DNA of 64,000 nt from an uncultured Roseburia sp. (GCA_934317215.1 CAKREH010000011.1:1-64000); one strand, 5' to 3'. Shown: positions 35,034 to 44,636, counted from the first letter of the stretch. A program made the numbers and translations. Notes: generated by a model not told the origin, from the sequence alone.

Positions 35034-36230
35034 TTATGAAAATAATTTTTTTAAGAAATCTCCCACAGAAGAAATGATCGATTTAAAAAATTCACCGACA
35101 GCCGCCGCTATACCGCTATTTGAACTTCCATCTCCGTTTTTAAACGAATTGTACAAAGACTCCGCATAATCCACAAGTCCGTTTAAATCAATTCCGAGTG
35201 AATTGATCTTCTTGATCAGATCTATGATCTGCTGACGTTCATCATCCGACAGTGTCACACTATACTTCTGACATGCCTCATCGATCGCACCGTTAATCCC
35301 TGCATCATCCGTCAGGTCATCTTTCGCAATCAGAGCCTTGATATATGCGATAAATTCTTCTACTTCTGCATCTGAAACACCTTTTAAGGAATCTTCTAAC
35401 TGTCCGGTCAGCACAAGTTCATTGAGTGCCGTATCTACTACAGAGTCACTGATCTCTTTTCCTGTCATCTCCTGATATGCCTTTAAGATACCTACCAGTG
35501 CCGCCGTCCCGGAAATCGGCGTCGGACCAGCCACTATGATATCCGCATCAGTTACCCCTGCGGTAGTCAGTGCATTTTTATACATACCCACGGTACAGTA
35601 ATTGATGTTTGTCGTGGAAATATTTAATCCGCTTCCCTTATCCCTCTGCACGATCACAACAGAAGAAAGCGATCTTGTTCCAATCTGCGAGGATGAAATA
35701 TAGGAATCTAAATACTGATGTTCCTCTGCATTTGTCACATAAACCACATCATAATTTGACAGATTTGCCGCATCAATGCCCATAATAGAAAGAATCGTCG
35801 CTCTTTGAGAATCATTAAGATCTGCTCCAAGCGCAAGGTACGGTTTATCACTTGCCTTGATTGTGACATTATCGCTGTCCTCGTTTTGCACAATCGTTCC
35901 GCTGATATCCTGTGACGCCTGGTCTGATGTCGCATTTCCATCCTGCTGTGGCGTCTGATCCGACGATATATTTCCATCCTGCTGTGCATCAGAATTGTTT
36001 GTCTGAGCCGAATCATCCAAATACTGGATGGAACCTTCCAGATCACTGTTATCTGCATTTTCCACAGAAACTTCTGTCGAAGTTTCGGCTGCATTCTGCA
36101 CATCATCTGTCTGATCTGCTGCCACCACTACTGCGCCTGTCTGTGCCGCCTGCACACCCACACCGGAGGAAACAGGCATCACTGCCGCAAGTACCACACA
36201 CAACCATCTAACTGCTTTTTTGTTTCTCAT
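35034..36230 (-). CDS. DUF1002-family secreted protein
   Basis: Start at ATG 36230 (MRNKKAVRWLCVVLAAVMPV) after AGGATTATT; a six-codon upstream extension lacks a site. A signal peptide (cleaved near VQA-AQ) is followed by a low-complexity Asn/Gln/Asp/Ser linker (to about 125) with a repeated QQDGN-SSDQ unit, then the DUF1002 domain (about 128-330; KPYLALGADLNDSQRATILS, VVYVTNAEEHQYL). The last 60 residues end in an amphipathic helix FFKSIISSVGDFLKKLFS. The family (YpuA) is exported and of unknown function. Confidence 0.82.
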   Translation of the reverse strand: MRNKKAVRWLCVVLAAVMPVSSGVGVQAAQTGAVVVAADQTDDVQNAAETSTEVSVENADNSDLEGSIQYLDDSAQTNNSDAQQDGNISSDQTPQQDGNATSDQASQDISGTIVQNEDSDNVTIKASDKPYLALGADLNDSQRATILSIMGIDAANLSNYDVVYVTNAEEHQYLDSYISSSQIGTRSLSSVVIVQRDKGSGLNISTTNINYCTVGMYKNALTTAGVTDADIIVAGPTPISGTAALVGILKAYQEMTGKEISDSVVDTALNELVLTGQLEDSLKGVSDAEVEEFIAYIKALIAKDDLTDDAGINGAIDEACQKYSVTLSDDERQQIIDLIKKINSLGIDLNGLVDYAESLYNSFKNGDGSSNSGIAAAVGEFFKSIISSVGDFLKKLFS

Positions 36231-36295
36231 AATAATCCTCACTAACAATAGCCATCCCTGTATTACATTTCATACAGGTAAAATCTGTCTTGCTT

Positions 36296-37240
36296 TTATT
36301 CCTGTGCAATTCTGATGCTCATCCACGCACAGATATCCGCATAAACCTGATCACGGTCAGTCTCATTTAATATCTCATGACGGTCAGTCTCATACAAACG
36401 GCAGGTCAGATCATCCACCCCCGCATCTTTGTACATATGGTAAACTTTTTTTACCCCTTCGCCGAGGTCACCAACCGGGTCATCTGCCCCGGAAACTATG
36501 AAAACCGGCAGATTTTTCGGCACTTTTTTTATATTATCCATCTGATTGTCAAAATATACCGCTTCCATCAGCCCATAGTACCCGTTTAAGGTAAACAGAA
36601 ACGTGCAGCGTGGATCACTGTAATATTTTTTGACATGCTCCACATCCTTTGTCAGCCAGCTGTTGGTATAATCTTTCCCATAAAGGTCAAATTTGTGGTA
36701 CGGCTTACTGTAGGAAAGTTTCTGCACCAGTTTGCTTCTGTAATTCCAGCCGCGGAAAAAAGCTAAACATTTACACAGCGTCATACCAAATTTCATGGTG
36801 CCATCCGACACACATCCGGTTCCCATAATGACCGCGCCGCTTAAATTTTCACCATGCAGACACAGATATTTTCGCAGCATATAAGACCCCATGCTGTGTC
36901 CCATCATAAAATACGGTATCCCCGGATTCTCTCCCTGAACTGTCGTGCGCAGGCTATGCATATCCGCAACCAGTGTATCACTCGGATTTTCTGCAAAATA
37001 TCCCCATTCCGTTTCATCTTTTACCGAGGCACCATGCCCTAAATGGTCGTGGCCGACAACCATAAATCCGCGCTCTGTCAGGTACTCTGCAAACTCATGA
37101 TATCTTTCAATATATTCGATCATGCCGTGCGTGATCTGTAAAATTGCCTTATATTCTCCATCTTCCGGCATCCATTTTACCGCATGGATCTTTGTCGTTC
37201 TATTCGCAGATAAATACGTCATCTGTTCTTCTTTTGCCAT
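36296..37240 (-). CDS. alpha/beta hydrolase, monoacylglycerol-lipase/lysophospholipase type
   Basis: A 314-residue alpha/beta hydrolase. The nucleophile elbow is GHSMGS (about 112-117), the acid is in VSGADDPVGD (about 258) and the histidine in ETDRHEILNE (about 290). GMIEYIERYHEFAEYL near residue 40 and GHDHLGHGAS are marks of the serine-aminopeptidase S33/monoglyceride lipase group. No signal peptide. Its true substrate cannot be told; a housekeeping lipid or ester hydrolase is likely. Confidence 0.82.
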   Translation of the reverse strand: MAKEEQMTYLSANRTTKIHAVKWMPEDGEYKAILQITHGMIEYIERYHEFAEYLTERGFMVVGHDHLGHGASVKDETEWGYFAENPSDTLVADMHSLRTTVQGENPGIPYFMMGHSMGSYMLRKYLCLHGENLSGAVIMGTGCVSDGTMKFGMTLCKCLAFFRGWNYRSKLVQKLSYSKPYHKFDLYGKDYTNSWLTKDVEHVKKYYSDPRCTFLFTLNGYYGLMEAVYFDNQMDNIKKVPKNLPVFIVSGADDPVGDLGEGVKKVYHMYKDAGVDDLTCRLYETDRHEILNETDRDQVYADICAWMSIRIAQE

Positions 37241-37265
37241 ATAAGTTCTTCCCTCATTTCTATAC

Positions 37266-38186
37266 TTACTCCATATTCAAAAGTGCTTTACATCCATTAT
37301 AGATCTTTTCCAATTCATCCTCAGCAGATTTTTTTGCATTGATTTCTGCACGCAGTGCTGTAACCTGCACTTTTGCCTCATCCCCAAGTTTTAAGAAATC
37401 CTCCCCCGCCTGTTTTATAAAATCTGCAGCCGGTACTGCGTTGCCGGACATGTGCTCCCTTAAGGAAGTCTGTCCATTTTCATATATGGAAAGTTTCTGT
37501 GCACTGTCACTGTACAGCTTCATTACCATCGATGCAATAGCTGCCTGCATTTCATTGATCTGTGCAGCCTGTTCTTTGATTTCTTTTTGCGCTTCTGCCA
37601 CCGCGTCAATCTGTTCTGACAATGTCTTTAATCTGTCTTCATACCGCAGTGCCACATTTTTGATCTCCTCCGCAGCATGAAGGAACTTTTCTCCATCCTC
37701 TCCCATTCTTGCCGCTTCAATTGCCGCATTCAATGCCAGTACACTCATATTTTTTGCATCATCTTCCAGTTCCGCTGCCACATTTCCAAGACCTTCCTGC
37801 TCTTTCGAAGCACGGTAAAGACTTTCTTCTAACTGTGCACACGGTTCTTTTAACACCTTGTGCTGTTCAAAAACTTCTTTGATCTTTTCATTCTGCTCTG
37901 CCACCTGTCCAATGAAAATGGAATGATTTGCCTCAAAAGATTCCACAGCATTATGTACTTCAACAAATGTACTGTACAGTTCTTTTCCTGTTCTGCAGCT
38001 CTCTTCTGCCAGTTCACCCACACATTCTAACTTTTCCTCAAGAATTTCTATATTTCCTTCCATCTGGACACGGGATGCTGTCATCTGCACAGAATCTTCT
38101 TTTAATTCATCACTATATTCTGCAATCTGTTTTTTGATCGTATAGAGTTCGTCCTGCAGTGCCTTCTCTTTCTTTCCACCAAACAT
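37266..38186 (-). CDS. soluble chemoreceptor-like coiled-coil protein
   Basis: A 306-residue, almost all-helical protein with no membrane segment. Residues about 150-180 (NMSVLALNAAIEAARMGEDG then EKFLHAAEEIKNVA) match the signalling hairpin tip of methyl-accepting chemotaxis proteins, which binds CheA/CheW. No HAMP or ligand domain is seen; an N-terminal 60-residue coiled coil and a 130-residue C-terminal coiled coil flank the tip. Flagellated Roseburia carry many receptors; a cytoplasmic one this short could cluster with others or be a divergent family. Confidence 0.7.
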   Translation of the reverse strand: MFGGKKEKALQDELYTIKKQIAEYSDELKEDSVQMTASRVQMEGNIEILEEKLECVGELAEESCRTGKELYSTFVEVHNAVESFEANHSIFIGQVAEQNEKIKEVFEQHKVLKEPCAQLEESLYRASKEQEGLGNVAAELEDDAKNMSVLALNAAIEAARMGEDGEKFLHAAEEIKNVALRYEDRLKTLSEQIDAVAEAQKEIKEQAAQINEMQAAIASMVMKLYSDSAQKLSIYENGQTSLREHMSGNAVPAADFIKQAGEDFLKLGDEAKVQVTALRAEINAKKSAEDELEKIYNGCKALLNME

Positions 38187-38199
38187 ATATATCCTCCAT

Positions 38200-39957
38200 T
38201 TACTGATAATTCTTTATCACAATCTGTATGCTTTCATTTCCCTGATACCGGTTTACCTCTGGATAATATATCACAGACATCCGGATTGCATTTGTCCTGC
38301 CAAGAAATGCCTGCTGCACTTCATTTTCCCCATATTTTCTTCCATAATATTCCCGGAATGCCTCCACATCTCCAAAATAAACCGCAGATATCGCTTTTCC
38401 ATGTTCGGTTCTAAGTGTCAGCTTTAATACATTCTGATTTTTCCCGACTACAACCGCACGATCGATCCCAAGATTCTTATCCGCAAACTGAGGTTTTACA
38501 TTTGCTTTTCCGAACGGCTCTAACAATGACAGCTCATTTACCAGCGGAATATCCGGATAATCGACGGGCATGGGAATATCTATTTTTATCTTAGGAATAA
38601 AATCTTCTTCTGTCAACCCACAGCAGGCGTTTATTTTCTCCCTGAAGATCTCTACATTTGCTTCCGGCAGGGAAAGTCCTGCTGCCATCGGATGACCGCC
38701 AAATTTTGTAAATAATTCCTGACATTTGCACAGTTCCTCATACATGGAATATGCCTCGATTGAACGTCCGGAGCCTTTAACCCCATCCTCACTCTTTGTC
38801 AGCACAAAAGTCGGTTTATGACACGCCTCCCGGATTCTTCCTGCGATGATTCCTGCAAGACTTTCATGCACATCCGGCAGATAGACAACCAGGACTTTTT
38901 CACCCGTATTTCCCTCTTCCACCTGCTGCATGGCAAGTTCTACGCCCTCTGCAGTCATGTCTTTTCGCTGCGCATTCAGATCGACCAGTTCCGCTGCGAT
39001 CTCCGCTGCTTTTTTTACATCCTCCTGCAGGAAAAGATTCAGGGCAATCTTTGCTGTCTCTAATCGTCCGCTGGCATTGATGCATGGTCCTAACACAAAT
39101 CCGAAATGATAGGAACTGATCTGTTCCGGCTCTAATTTATTCTGTAAGATCAATGCACGCATCCCCGGATTCGTGGTCGTATGGATCCGCTTTAATCCTT
39201 CCCTTACCAGGATCCTGTTCTCATCCGTCAGATCCATCACATCCCCGACTGTCGCAAATGCCACTTTTTCCAGAAAATCATAAGACTCCTCCACCGCAAT
39301 GCCACATTTTTCATAGAGGATCTGTATCACCTTCCAGGCAACTGCAGCACCACAGAGATTTTTATACGGATATGTACACTCCATCTGCTTTGGATTTACA
39401 ATGGCATCCGCCTCACTTCTTTTATAATGACGTTCTCCCATCTCCTCCGTATATGGTATTTCATGATGGTCTGTGACAAGTACTGTCATTCCAAGACTTT
39501 TAGCGTGCGCGATCTCGCCTATCGCTGCAATTCCATTATCACAGGTAATGATCGTATCGATTCCCGCCTCATCTGCCTGTCCGATCAGATGATCGTTGAT
39601 CCCATAACCATCTTTCATCCGGTCCGGTATCTGAAAATCCACACTGCCACCGCAGCGTGTGATTCCTTTGTACAGAATATAAGTCGACATTACCCCATCA
39701 ATATCGTAGTCACCTATAATCCTGATCTTTTTCTGTTCTCTGATTTTTTCTGCCAGAATATCCGTCAGCCGGTCCGAGTCATAAAGCAGATGTGGATCGT
39801 AAAGTTCCCCGATCCCGCCTTTTAAGTATCTTGCGATTGCCTCATCCCCCATAACCTCACGATTACGGATCAGCCTTGCTGTGACCGGACTTATCCCAAA
39901 ACGTTTTGCAATTCCTGCAAAATCAGCGCCTTTATTTATTACAAACCATTTTTCCAT
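38200..39957 (-). CDS. recJ: RecJ-like single-strand-specific exonuclease
   Basis: A 585-residue DHH-family nuclease: IIGDYDIDGVMSTYILY (motif I, about 82), IITCDNGIAA, VLVTDHHEIP (DHH, about 160), and GPCINASGRLETAKIAL; the DHHA1 part follows with GSGRSIEAYSMYEEL and KFGGHPMAAGLSL, then an OB-like C-terminal domain. RecJ degrades single-stranded DNA 5' to 3' in recombination and repair. Its start overlaps the truA end by 26 bases, so the two are coupled. Confidence 0.88.
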   Translation of the reverse strand: MEKWFVINKGADFAGIAKRFGISPVTARLIRNREVMGDEAIARYLKGGIGELYDPHLLYDSDRLTDILAEKIREQKKIRIIGDYDIDGVMSTYILYKGITRCGGSVDFQIPDRMKDGYGINDHLIGQADEAGIDTIITCDNGIAAIGEIAHAKSLGMTVLVTDHHEIPYTEEMGERHYKRSEADAIVNPKQMECTYPYKNLCGAAVAWKVIQILYEKCGIAVEESYDFLEKVAFATVGDVMDLTDENRILVREGLKRIHTTTNPGMRALILQNKLEPEQISSYHFGFVLGPCINASGRLETAKIALNLFLQEDVKKAAEIAAELVDLNAQRKDMTAEGVELAMQQVEEGNTGEKVLVVYLPDVHESLAGIIAGRIREACHKPTFVLTKSEDGVKGSGRSIEAYSMYEELCKCQELFTKFGGHPMAAGLSLPEANVEIFREKINACCGLTEEDFIPKIKIDIPMPVDYPDIPLVNELSLLEPFGKANVKPQFADKNLGIDRAVVVGKNQNVLKLTLRTEHGKAISAVYFGDVEAFREYYGRKYGENEVQQAFLGRTNAIRMSVIYYPEVNRYQGNESIQIVIKNYQ

Positions 39958-40687
39958 AGATTACCTCAAGCAATGTCAGCCCGCATGCCGGTGCCGTGTA
40001 TCCTGCTCTTTCCCTGTTTTTTGCCTCTAAGATCTCTGACACATCCTCCGGAGTTCTTCTTCCATCTCCGATCTCGATCAGTGTACCGGTTAAAATGCGC
40101 ACCATATTCTGTAAAAATCCATTTCCGGTATAATAGATCTGTATCTCTCCCGGCAGTTCTTTGATCTGTATCCGAAAGATCGTCCGAACCGTGGATTTCT
40201 TCATTTTTTTATTGCCGCAGAATGATTTAAAATCATGTGTTCCACACAGGTACTCTGCCGCTTTTCTCATGCGGTTGACATCAAGCGGTTCCGTATGATC
40301 ATAAACATATCTGCGCTCGAATACCTCCGGTATTTTTCCTGTATGGATCCGGTAAAGATAGGTCTTTTCCACTGCCTGATATCTGCTGTGGAAACGTTCA
40401 TCCACTCTCTTTACTTCACAGACTGCAATATCTTCCGGAAGGTACTGATTCAGATAAGATAAAATTTTATCCTCATCCCATTCCTCTCTCAGATGAAAAT
40501 TAGCCGTCTGTCCTTTTGCATGCACGCCTGCATCTGTTCTGCCGGAACCGGTAACCTCCACTTGGTATCCTGCCATTTTGCTCAAAACATCCTGTAACTT
40601 TCCCTGTATCGTAAGTTCCGCCGGAAGTATCTGCCACCCGCGGTAACGTGTTCCGTCATATTGTAAGATCATTTTATAATTTGCCAT
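39932..40687 (-). CDS. truA: tRNA pseudouridine(38-40) synthase
   Basis: A 251-residue TruA. The catalytic motif is GSGRTDAGVHAKGQTANF (Asp about 52); YDGTRYRGWQ at the N-terminus, KTYLYRIHTG and GNGFLQNMVRILTGTLIEIG are family marks. It makes pseudouridine in the tRNA anticodon arm. First gene of a truA-recJ unit whose promoter and hairpin leader are described separately. Confidence 0.95.
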   Translation of the reverse strand: MANYKMILQYDGTRYRGWQILPAELTIQGKLQDVLSKMAGYQVEVTGSGRTDAGVHAKGQTANFHLREEWDEDKILSYLNQYLPEDIAVCEVKRVDERFHSRYQAVEKTYLYRIHTGKIPEVFERRYVYDHTEPLDVNRMRKAAEYLCGTHDFKSFCGNKKMKKSTVRTIFRIQIKELPGEIQIYYTGNGFLQNMVRILTGTLIEIGDGRRTPEDVSEILEAKNRERAGYTAPACGLTLLEVIYGKMVCNK

Positions 40688-40718
40688 ATATCTCTGTTAC
40701 CTTATATCTGATTTTCGG

Positions 40719-40752
40719 AAAAAATAATGCCACAGATAGTTTTCCTGTGGCA
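40719..40752 (-). terminator. intrinsic-terminator-like hairpin in truA leader
   Basis: TGCCACAG and CTGTGGCA pair around a nine-base loop and are followed by TTATTTTTT on the minus strand. It lies after the promoter at 40770-40798 and only about 30 bases before the truA ATG. Confidence 0.7.
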
Positions 40753-40769
40753 GTACATCAATTATAATT

Positions 40770-40798
40770 ATTATACCTCTGTTTTCGTTAATTGACAA
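40770..40798 (-). promoter_or_regulatory. sigma-A promoter of truA-recJ
   Basis: Minus strand TTGTCA (40798-40793), 17 bases, TATAAT (40775-40770). Nearly consensus and properly oriented for truA. Confidence 0.75.
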
Positions 40799-40909
40799 AT
40801 CATAAACCACATTTTCCCTTCCATTATTTTAAATTCACACAAACAATTTAAACACACCTTTTGACAGACTGCATCATATAATAAAACGAATGAATCTACG
40901 AGGTTTTTC

Positions 40910-42169
40910 ATGTCAGATATTGCCTATACACAAAATAATATCGATCAGGGTAAGTTAAAGATCCAGGTAACGGCAAGAGGAAATAACCGTCCGATCACAA
41001 ACGCCCGTGTAACGATCTCCTATTCCGGTGATCCGGACAGCGTCGTTGAGGAGGTGAATACAGATGCATCCGGTATGTCCGAACAAATTACGCTTCCTGC
41101 GCCTCCGCTTGAATTCTCGATGGAACCTGGCGAAAACCAGCCGTTCTCGCAGTATAGTATTCAGGTCTATGCTGAAGGATTCCGCCCGTTTACTGTGTCA
41201 GGAATTGAATTGTTTTCGGAGCAGCTGTCGCTTCAGGAAGTACGAATGGATAAGGTGGATGCACCGGGGAACCCGGTAGACACGATCGTGATCCCGGTCA
41301 ATACCCTCTGGGGCGATTTTCCACCGAAAATCGCAGAGTCCGAGATCAAGCCGATCTCCGAGACCGGCGAGATTGTCCTAAGCAGAGTCGTGGTACCGGA
41401 ATATGTCGTGGTACATGACGGTCCGCCAAACGATACGACTGCACGCGATTATTATGTGCGATACAAGGATTACATCAAAAATGTAGCGTCCAGCGAAATC
41501 TATTCCACCTGGCCGGATGCGACGCTGCGCGCAAATATCCTTGCAATCATGTCATTTACATTAAACCGGGTGTACACGGAGTGGTACCGGAACAAAGGCT
41601 ACAGTTTCACGATCACCTCCTCCACCGCTTACGACCAGAAATTTACCTACGGCAGGAACATTTTCCAGAGCATCTCCGACATCGTGGATGAAATGTTCCA
41701 GAACTTTTTATCCAGGCCAAACGTCAGCCAGCCAATCTTAACGCAGTACTGCGACGGGGAACGTGTGACCTGCAGCAACTGGCTGAGTCAGTGGGGCAGC
41801 AAATACCTGGGTGACCAGAACTACGAGGCAATCGAAATTCTCCGCTACTATTATGGAAACAACATGTACATCAACACGGCAGAAGAAGTATCCGGCATCC
41901 CGGCTTCCTGGCCGAGAGTCGACCTTACGATCGGTTCAACCGGCGAAAAAGTGCGTCAGATCCAGGAGGAACTTGCACGGATTTCAAGATCCTATCCGGC
42001 GATTCCGACAGTTACACCGGATGGAATCTACGGACCTGCCACAAGAGAGGCTGTCGAAGTCTTCCAGCGTGTCTTCGGTCTGCCTGTCACCGGCGTCATT
42101 GACTACCGTACCTGGTATAAAATTTCTGAAATTTATGTGGCAGTGTCGCGCATCGCGGAACTGGTCTAA
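40910..42169 (+). CDS. peptidoglycan-binding protein with SpoIID-like domain
   Basis: A 419-residue protein on the plus strand among minus-strand genes; GAGG precedes the ATG. Residues 15-115 look like a carboxypeptidase-regulatory beta-sandwich (KLKIQVTARGNNRPITNARV). Residues about 185-300 (RYKDYIKNVASSEIYSTWPD then RANILAIMSFTLNRVYTEWY) resemble the SpoIID/LytB domain of sporulation peptidoglycan processing. The C-terminus (about 343-410; GSTGEKVRQIQEELARI, TPDGIYGPATREAVEVFQ) is a PG_binding_1 domain. No signal peptide is seen, which fits a spore-associated protein made in the mother cell. A CATATAAT box lies about 25 bases upstream. The domain match is moderate. Confidence 0.65.
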   Translation: MSDIAYTQNNIDQGKLKIQVTARGNNRPITNARVTISYSGDPDSVVEEVNTDASGMSEQITLPAPPLEFSMEPGENQPFSQYSIQVYAEGFRPFTVSGIELFSEQLSLQEVRMDKVDAPGNPVDTIVIPVNTLWGDFPPKIAESEIKPISETGEIVLSRVVVPEYVVVHDGPPNDTTARDYYVRYKDYIKNVASSEIYSTWPDATLRANILAIMSFTLNRVYTEWYRNKGYSFTITSSTAYDQKFTYGRNIFQSISDIVDEMFQNFLSRPNVSQPILTQYCDGERVTCSNWLSQWGSKYLGDQNYEAIEILRYYYGNNMYINTAEEVSGIPASWPRVDLTIGSTGEKVRQIQEELARISRSYPAIPTVTPDGIYGPATREAVEVFQRVFGLPVTGVIDYRTWYKISEIYVAVSRIAELV

Positions 42170-42173
42170 ATGC

Positions 42174-42222
42174 AAATGGGGCAGTCACACCAAATACTTT
42201 GTGCGGCTTCCCCCAATCTTTT
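42174..42222 (+). terminator. probable terminator after the peptidoglycan-binding gene
   Basis: TGGGGCAGTCACAC and its loose complement GTGCGGCTTCCCCCA form an imperfect stem followed by ATCTTTTTT on the plus strand. Confidence 0.5.
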
Positions 42223-42292
42223 TTATGCTCAGATACGCGGTCTTTCGCCTCTTTCCGGACACTTTTCCACATATCTTTTTATTTTGCTTCTC

Positions 42293-44113
42293 TTATTCCA
42301 CCGTCACTACCTTCGCTAAGTTTCTTGGCTTATCCACGTCAAATCCCTTGTCGGAAGAAACATAATAAGCAAGTAACTGCAGTGCTGCGGATGCAGGCAT
42401 TACCATAAATTCATCCTGCATATCCGGCAGATGGAAGGTATCATATGCACGGTCGATATCTTTTGCAAGGCTTTCCTTGATAAAGAGCACGATGTCCGCA
42501 CCTCTTGACCGTACCTCTTTGATATTTGACAGCTCTTTTGACATTAATTTTTCCTGTGTCACTGCTGCAACGACCGGCGTATCCTGCGTGATAAGTGCGA
42601 TCGGTCCGTGTTTTAATTCGCCGGACGCATACGCCTCAGAATGAATGTAGGATACCTCCTTTAACTTCAGAGAGCCCTCTAACAAAATAGAGTAATCAAG
42701 TCCACGGCCGATCATAAACAGATCTTTCGCCTCTAACACCTTGTTGGCAAGTTTATGGATCTCCTGCCGTCCCTCTAACACTTTTTTCATGACATCCGGC
42801 GTGCGCTGCAGCTCACGGATAAAACTCTGTGTCTCTTCCTGTGAAAAAACACCGCGAAGCTGTGCCATCTTTGCCACGATCAGGTAAAATACAGCAAGCT
42901 GTGTCGTGTATGCCTTGGTACTTGCAACGGCGATCTCCGGTCCTGCATTGGTGTAGAGCACATAATCACTCTCACGCGCGATGGAAGATCCTTTTACATT
43001 GATGATGGATAAACACTTCGCTCCACGTTTTTTTGCATACTTAACTGCCTCTAAAGTATCGATCGTCTCACCGGACTGTGAAACTGCGATGACTAATGAT
43101 TTCTCATCGATGACCGGATCCGAATACATAAACTCGGATGCCATATCGACATCGATGTGCATATGAAGAATCGACTTTATCAGTGCCTGTGCCACAAGAC
43201 CGGCATGCATTGCAGTTCCACATGCGATAATGTTGACACGCTCACACTGTGTAAAGATCTCGTCCGGCACACCGTCTGCTGTAAAGTCCGGCATTCCTCT
43301 TGTGATACGGTTTGTGATCGTACGCTCGATCGCATCCGGCTGCTCCATGATCTCTTTTTCCATATAAAATGGATAACCGTTCTTTCCGGCATTATTAAGT
43401 TCCCAGTCTACTTCAAGATAGTCCGGCTCCACCTGATTGCCATTGAAATCTTTTAAGACAATGGCATCCTTTGTGAGTTTTAAAATGTGATACTCCGGAA
43501 CAACGAAATAACGGTTTGTAAAACGGCAGAGTGCTGTCAGGTCAGAAGCAAGCATAGCCCCCTCTTTGCAGAGTGTTGCAACGATCGGGCTGACATTTCT
43601 GGCAGAGTAGATTTCGCCCTGATGATCTTCGAATAAGATCACTAACGCAAATGTTCCTTTTAATTTGGATACCGTCTTCTTGATGGCTTCGTCCGGATCA
43701 CCGGTATAAAACTTATTTAAAAGTGCTGCCACAACCTCACTGTCTGTCTCTGATTTTAAAACACTTTCCAGTTCATAATCAGTGATCAGTTCCCTGTAAT
43801 TTTCAATGATACCGTTGTGTACTAAAGTCACTTTTCCAACCTGGTGCGGATGAGCGTTGGTGTCATTGACACCGCCGTGTGTTGCCCATCTGGTATGACC
43901 GATTCCACACTCTGTGATGAGTTTTTCTGACTCACAGATGGCTCTTAAATCTTTTACTCTTCCCGCACATTTATAAACCTTCGTCTGTTTTACGTCAGTA
44001 TCCGCCACAGCAATTCCCGCACTGTCATATCCGCGGTATTCAAGAAGCTCTAACGCATCAAGCAACACTCCTTTTACATCTTCACTACCTGTATAACCAA
44101 TAATTCCACACAT
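42293..44113 (-). CDS. glmS: glutamine-fructose-6-phosphate aminotransferase (isomerising)
   Basis: A 606-residue GlmS. Cys2 (after Met1) is the glutaminase nucleophile in MCGIIGYTG; RWATHGGVND and HNGIIENYRE complete the Ntn domain; two SIS domains follow with ACGTAMHAGL, VSQSGETIDTLEA and the C-terminal PRNLAKVVTVE. It makes glucosamine-6-phosphate for cell-wall precursors. A glmS ribozyme lies in its leader, so the mRNA should self-cleave when glucosamine-6-phosphate is plentiful. Confidence 0.97.
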   Translation of the reverse strand: MCGIIGYTGSEDVKGVLLDALELLEYRGYDSAGIAVADTDVKQTKVYKCAGRVKDLRAICESEKLITECGIGHTRWATHGGVNDTNAHPHQVGKVTLVHNGIIENYRELITDYELESVLKSETDSEVVAALLNKFYTGDPDEAIKKTVSKLKGTFALVILFEDHQGEIYSARNVSPIVATLCKEGAMLASDLTALCRFTNRYFVVPEYHILKLTKDAIVLKDFNGNQVEPDYLEVDWELNNAGKNGYPFYMEKEIMEQPDAIERTITNRITRGMPDFTADGVPDEIFTQCERVNIIACGTAMHAGLVAQALIKSILHMHIDVDMASEFMYSDPVIDEKSLVIAVSQSGETIDTLEAVKYAKKRGAKCLSIINVKGSSIARESDYVLYTNAGPEIAVASTKAYTTQLAVFYLIVAKMAQLRGVFSQEETQSFIRELQRTPDVMKKVLEGRQEIHKLANKVLEAKDLFMIGRGLDYSILLEGSLKLKEVSYIHSEAYASGELKHGPIALITQDTPVVAAVTQEKLMSKELSNIKEVRSRGADIVLFIKESLAKDIDRAYDTFHLPDMQDEFMVMPASAALQLLAYYVSSDKGFDVDKPRNLAKVVTVE

Positions 44114-44235
44114 AAATTTTCCTCTTTTCTATCTATCAACTGTTTCCGGCACAATCCCGCCGGTACACTCATTTTTCCTGACCAGTTCCACTGTCAGAAG
44201 ATCCTCTTCTGACAGCAAAGATATTTTCAGGTTAT

Positions 44236-44442
44236 CTTCTCCCTTATACCGTATTTGTTTTGCAGTCACCTGCATATTTGCCGGTATATCTCGCACCGGG
44301 AGTGTACGGGAGAGCATCCGCCGAACCTTCGATCACTCTCCTCCTCGTTAACCTGCCATTTTTAACACAGATAATTTCTGAACACATCACAATGTCTGTT
44401 CTAAAAAATACCTCTGCATTTTTCTGCAGGTGCATGGCGCTT
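44236..44442 (-). ncRNA. glmS self-cleaving ribozyme/riboswitch
   Basis: On the minus strand AGCGCC begins at 44441 (cleavage expected between A44441 and G44440). Some 90 bases on comes the core TTAACGAGGAGGAGAGTGATC, whose final bases lead into GAAGGTTCGGCGGATGCTCT, then the pseudoknot and P4 region down to GGGAGAAG near 44236. These match the glmS ribozyme core (ACGAGG..AUCGA..CGGCGGxUGC). It lies 122 bases upstream of glmS. Glucosamine-6-phosphate acts as the cofactor for cleavage, which destabilises the mRNA. Two short minus-strand frames over it (within 44129-44489) are not genes. Confidence 0.92.
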
Positions 44443-44573
44443 ATAGGAAAACAACAGACTGCATATTCCATGCAGCTATTGTCCTTCATTTATGTGTCCG
44501 GTATACGGGCGTAAAGACCGCGTATCTGAACATAAAATATTTTTTATTTAATTTTCAAGGTTCAACATGCTTT

Positions 44574-44602
44574 ACTATACTATGATATGAAAAAAAAGTC
44601 CA
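44574..44602 (-). promoter_or_regulatory. possible promoter of glmS
   Basis: Minus strand TGGACT (44602-44597), 17 bases, TATAGT (44579-44574), about 130 bases before the ribozyme cleavage site. A second TTGAAC lies just downstream, so the exact promoter is uncertain. Confidence 0.4.
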
Positions 44603-44636
44603 GTGTTTCCCATCAAAGATGGCATTCCGGCTGTTT

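Noticed and set aside
44129..44489. Two overlapping minus-strand frames of 81 and 62 codons, looking like a frameshifted gene
   Set aside because: The DNA matches the glmS ribozyme core and leader; the frames have no ribosome binding sites and are by-products of the RNA.
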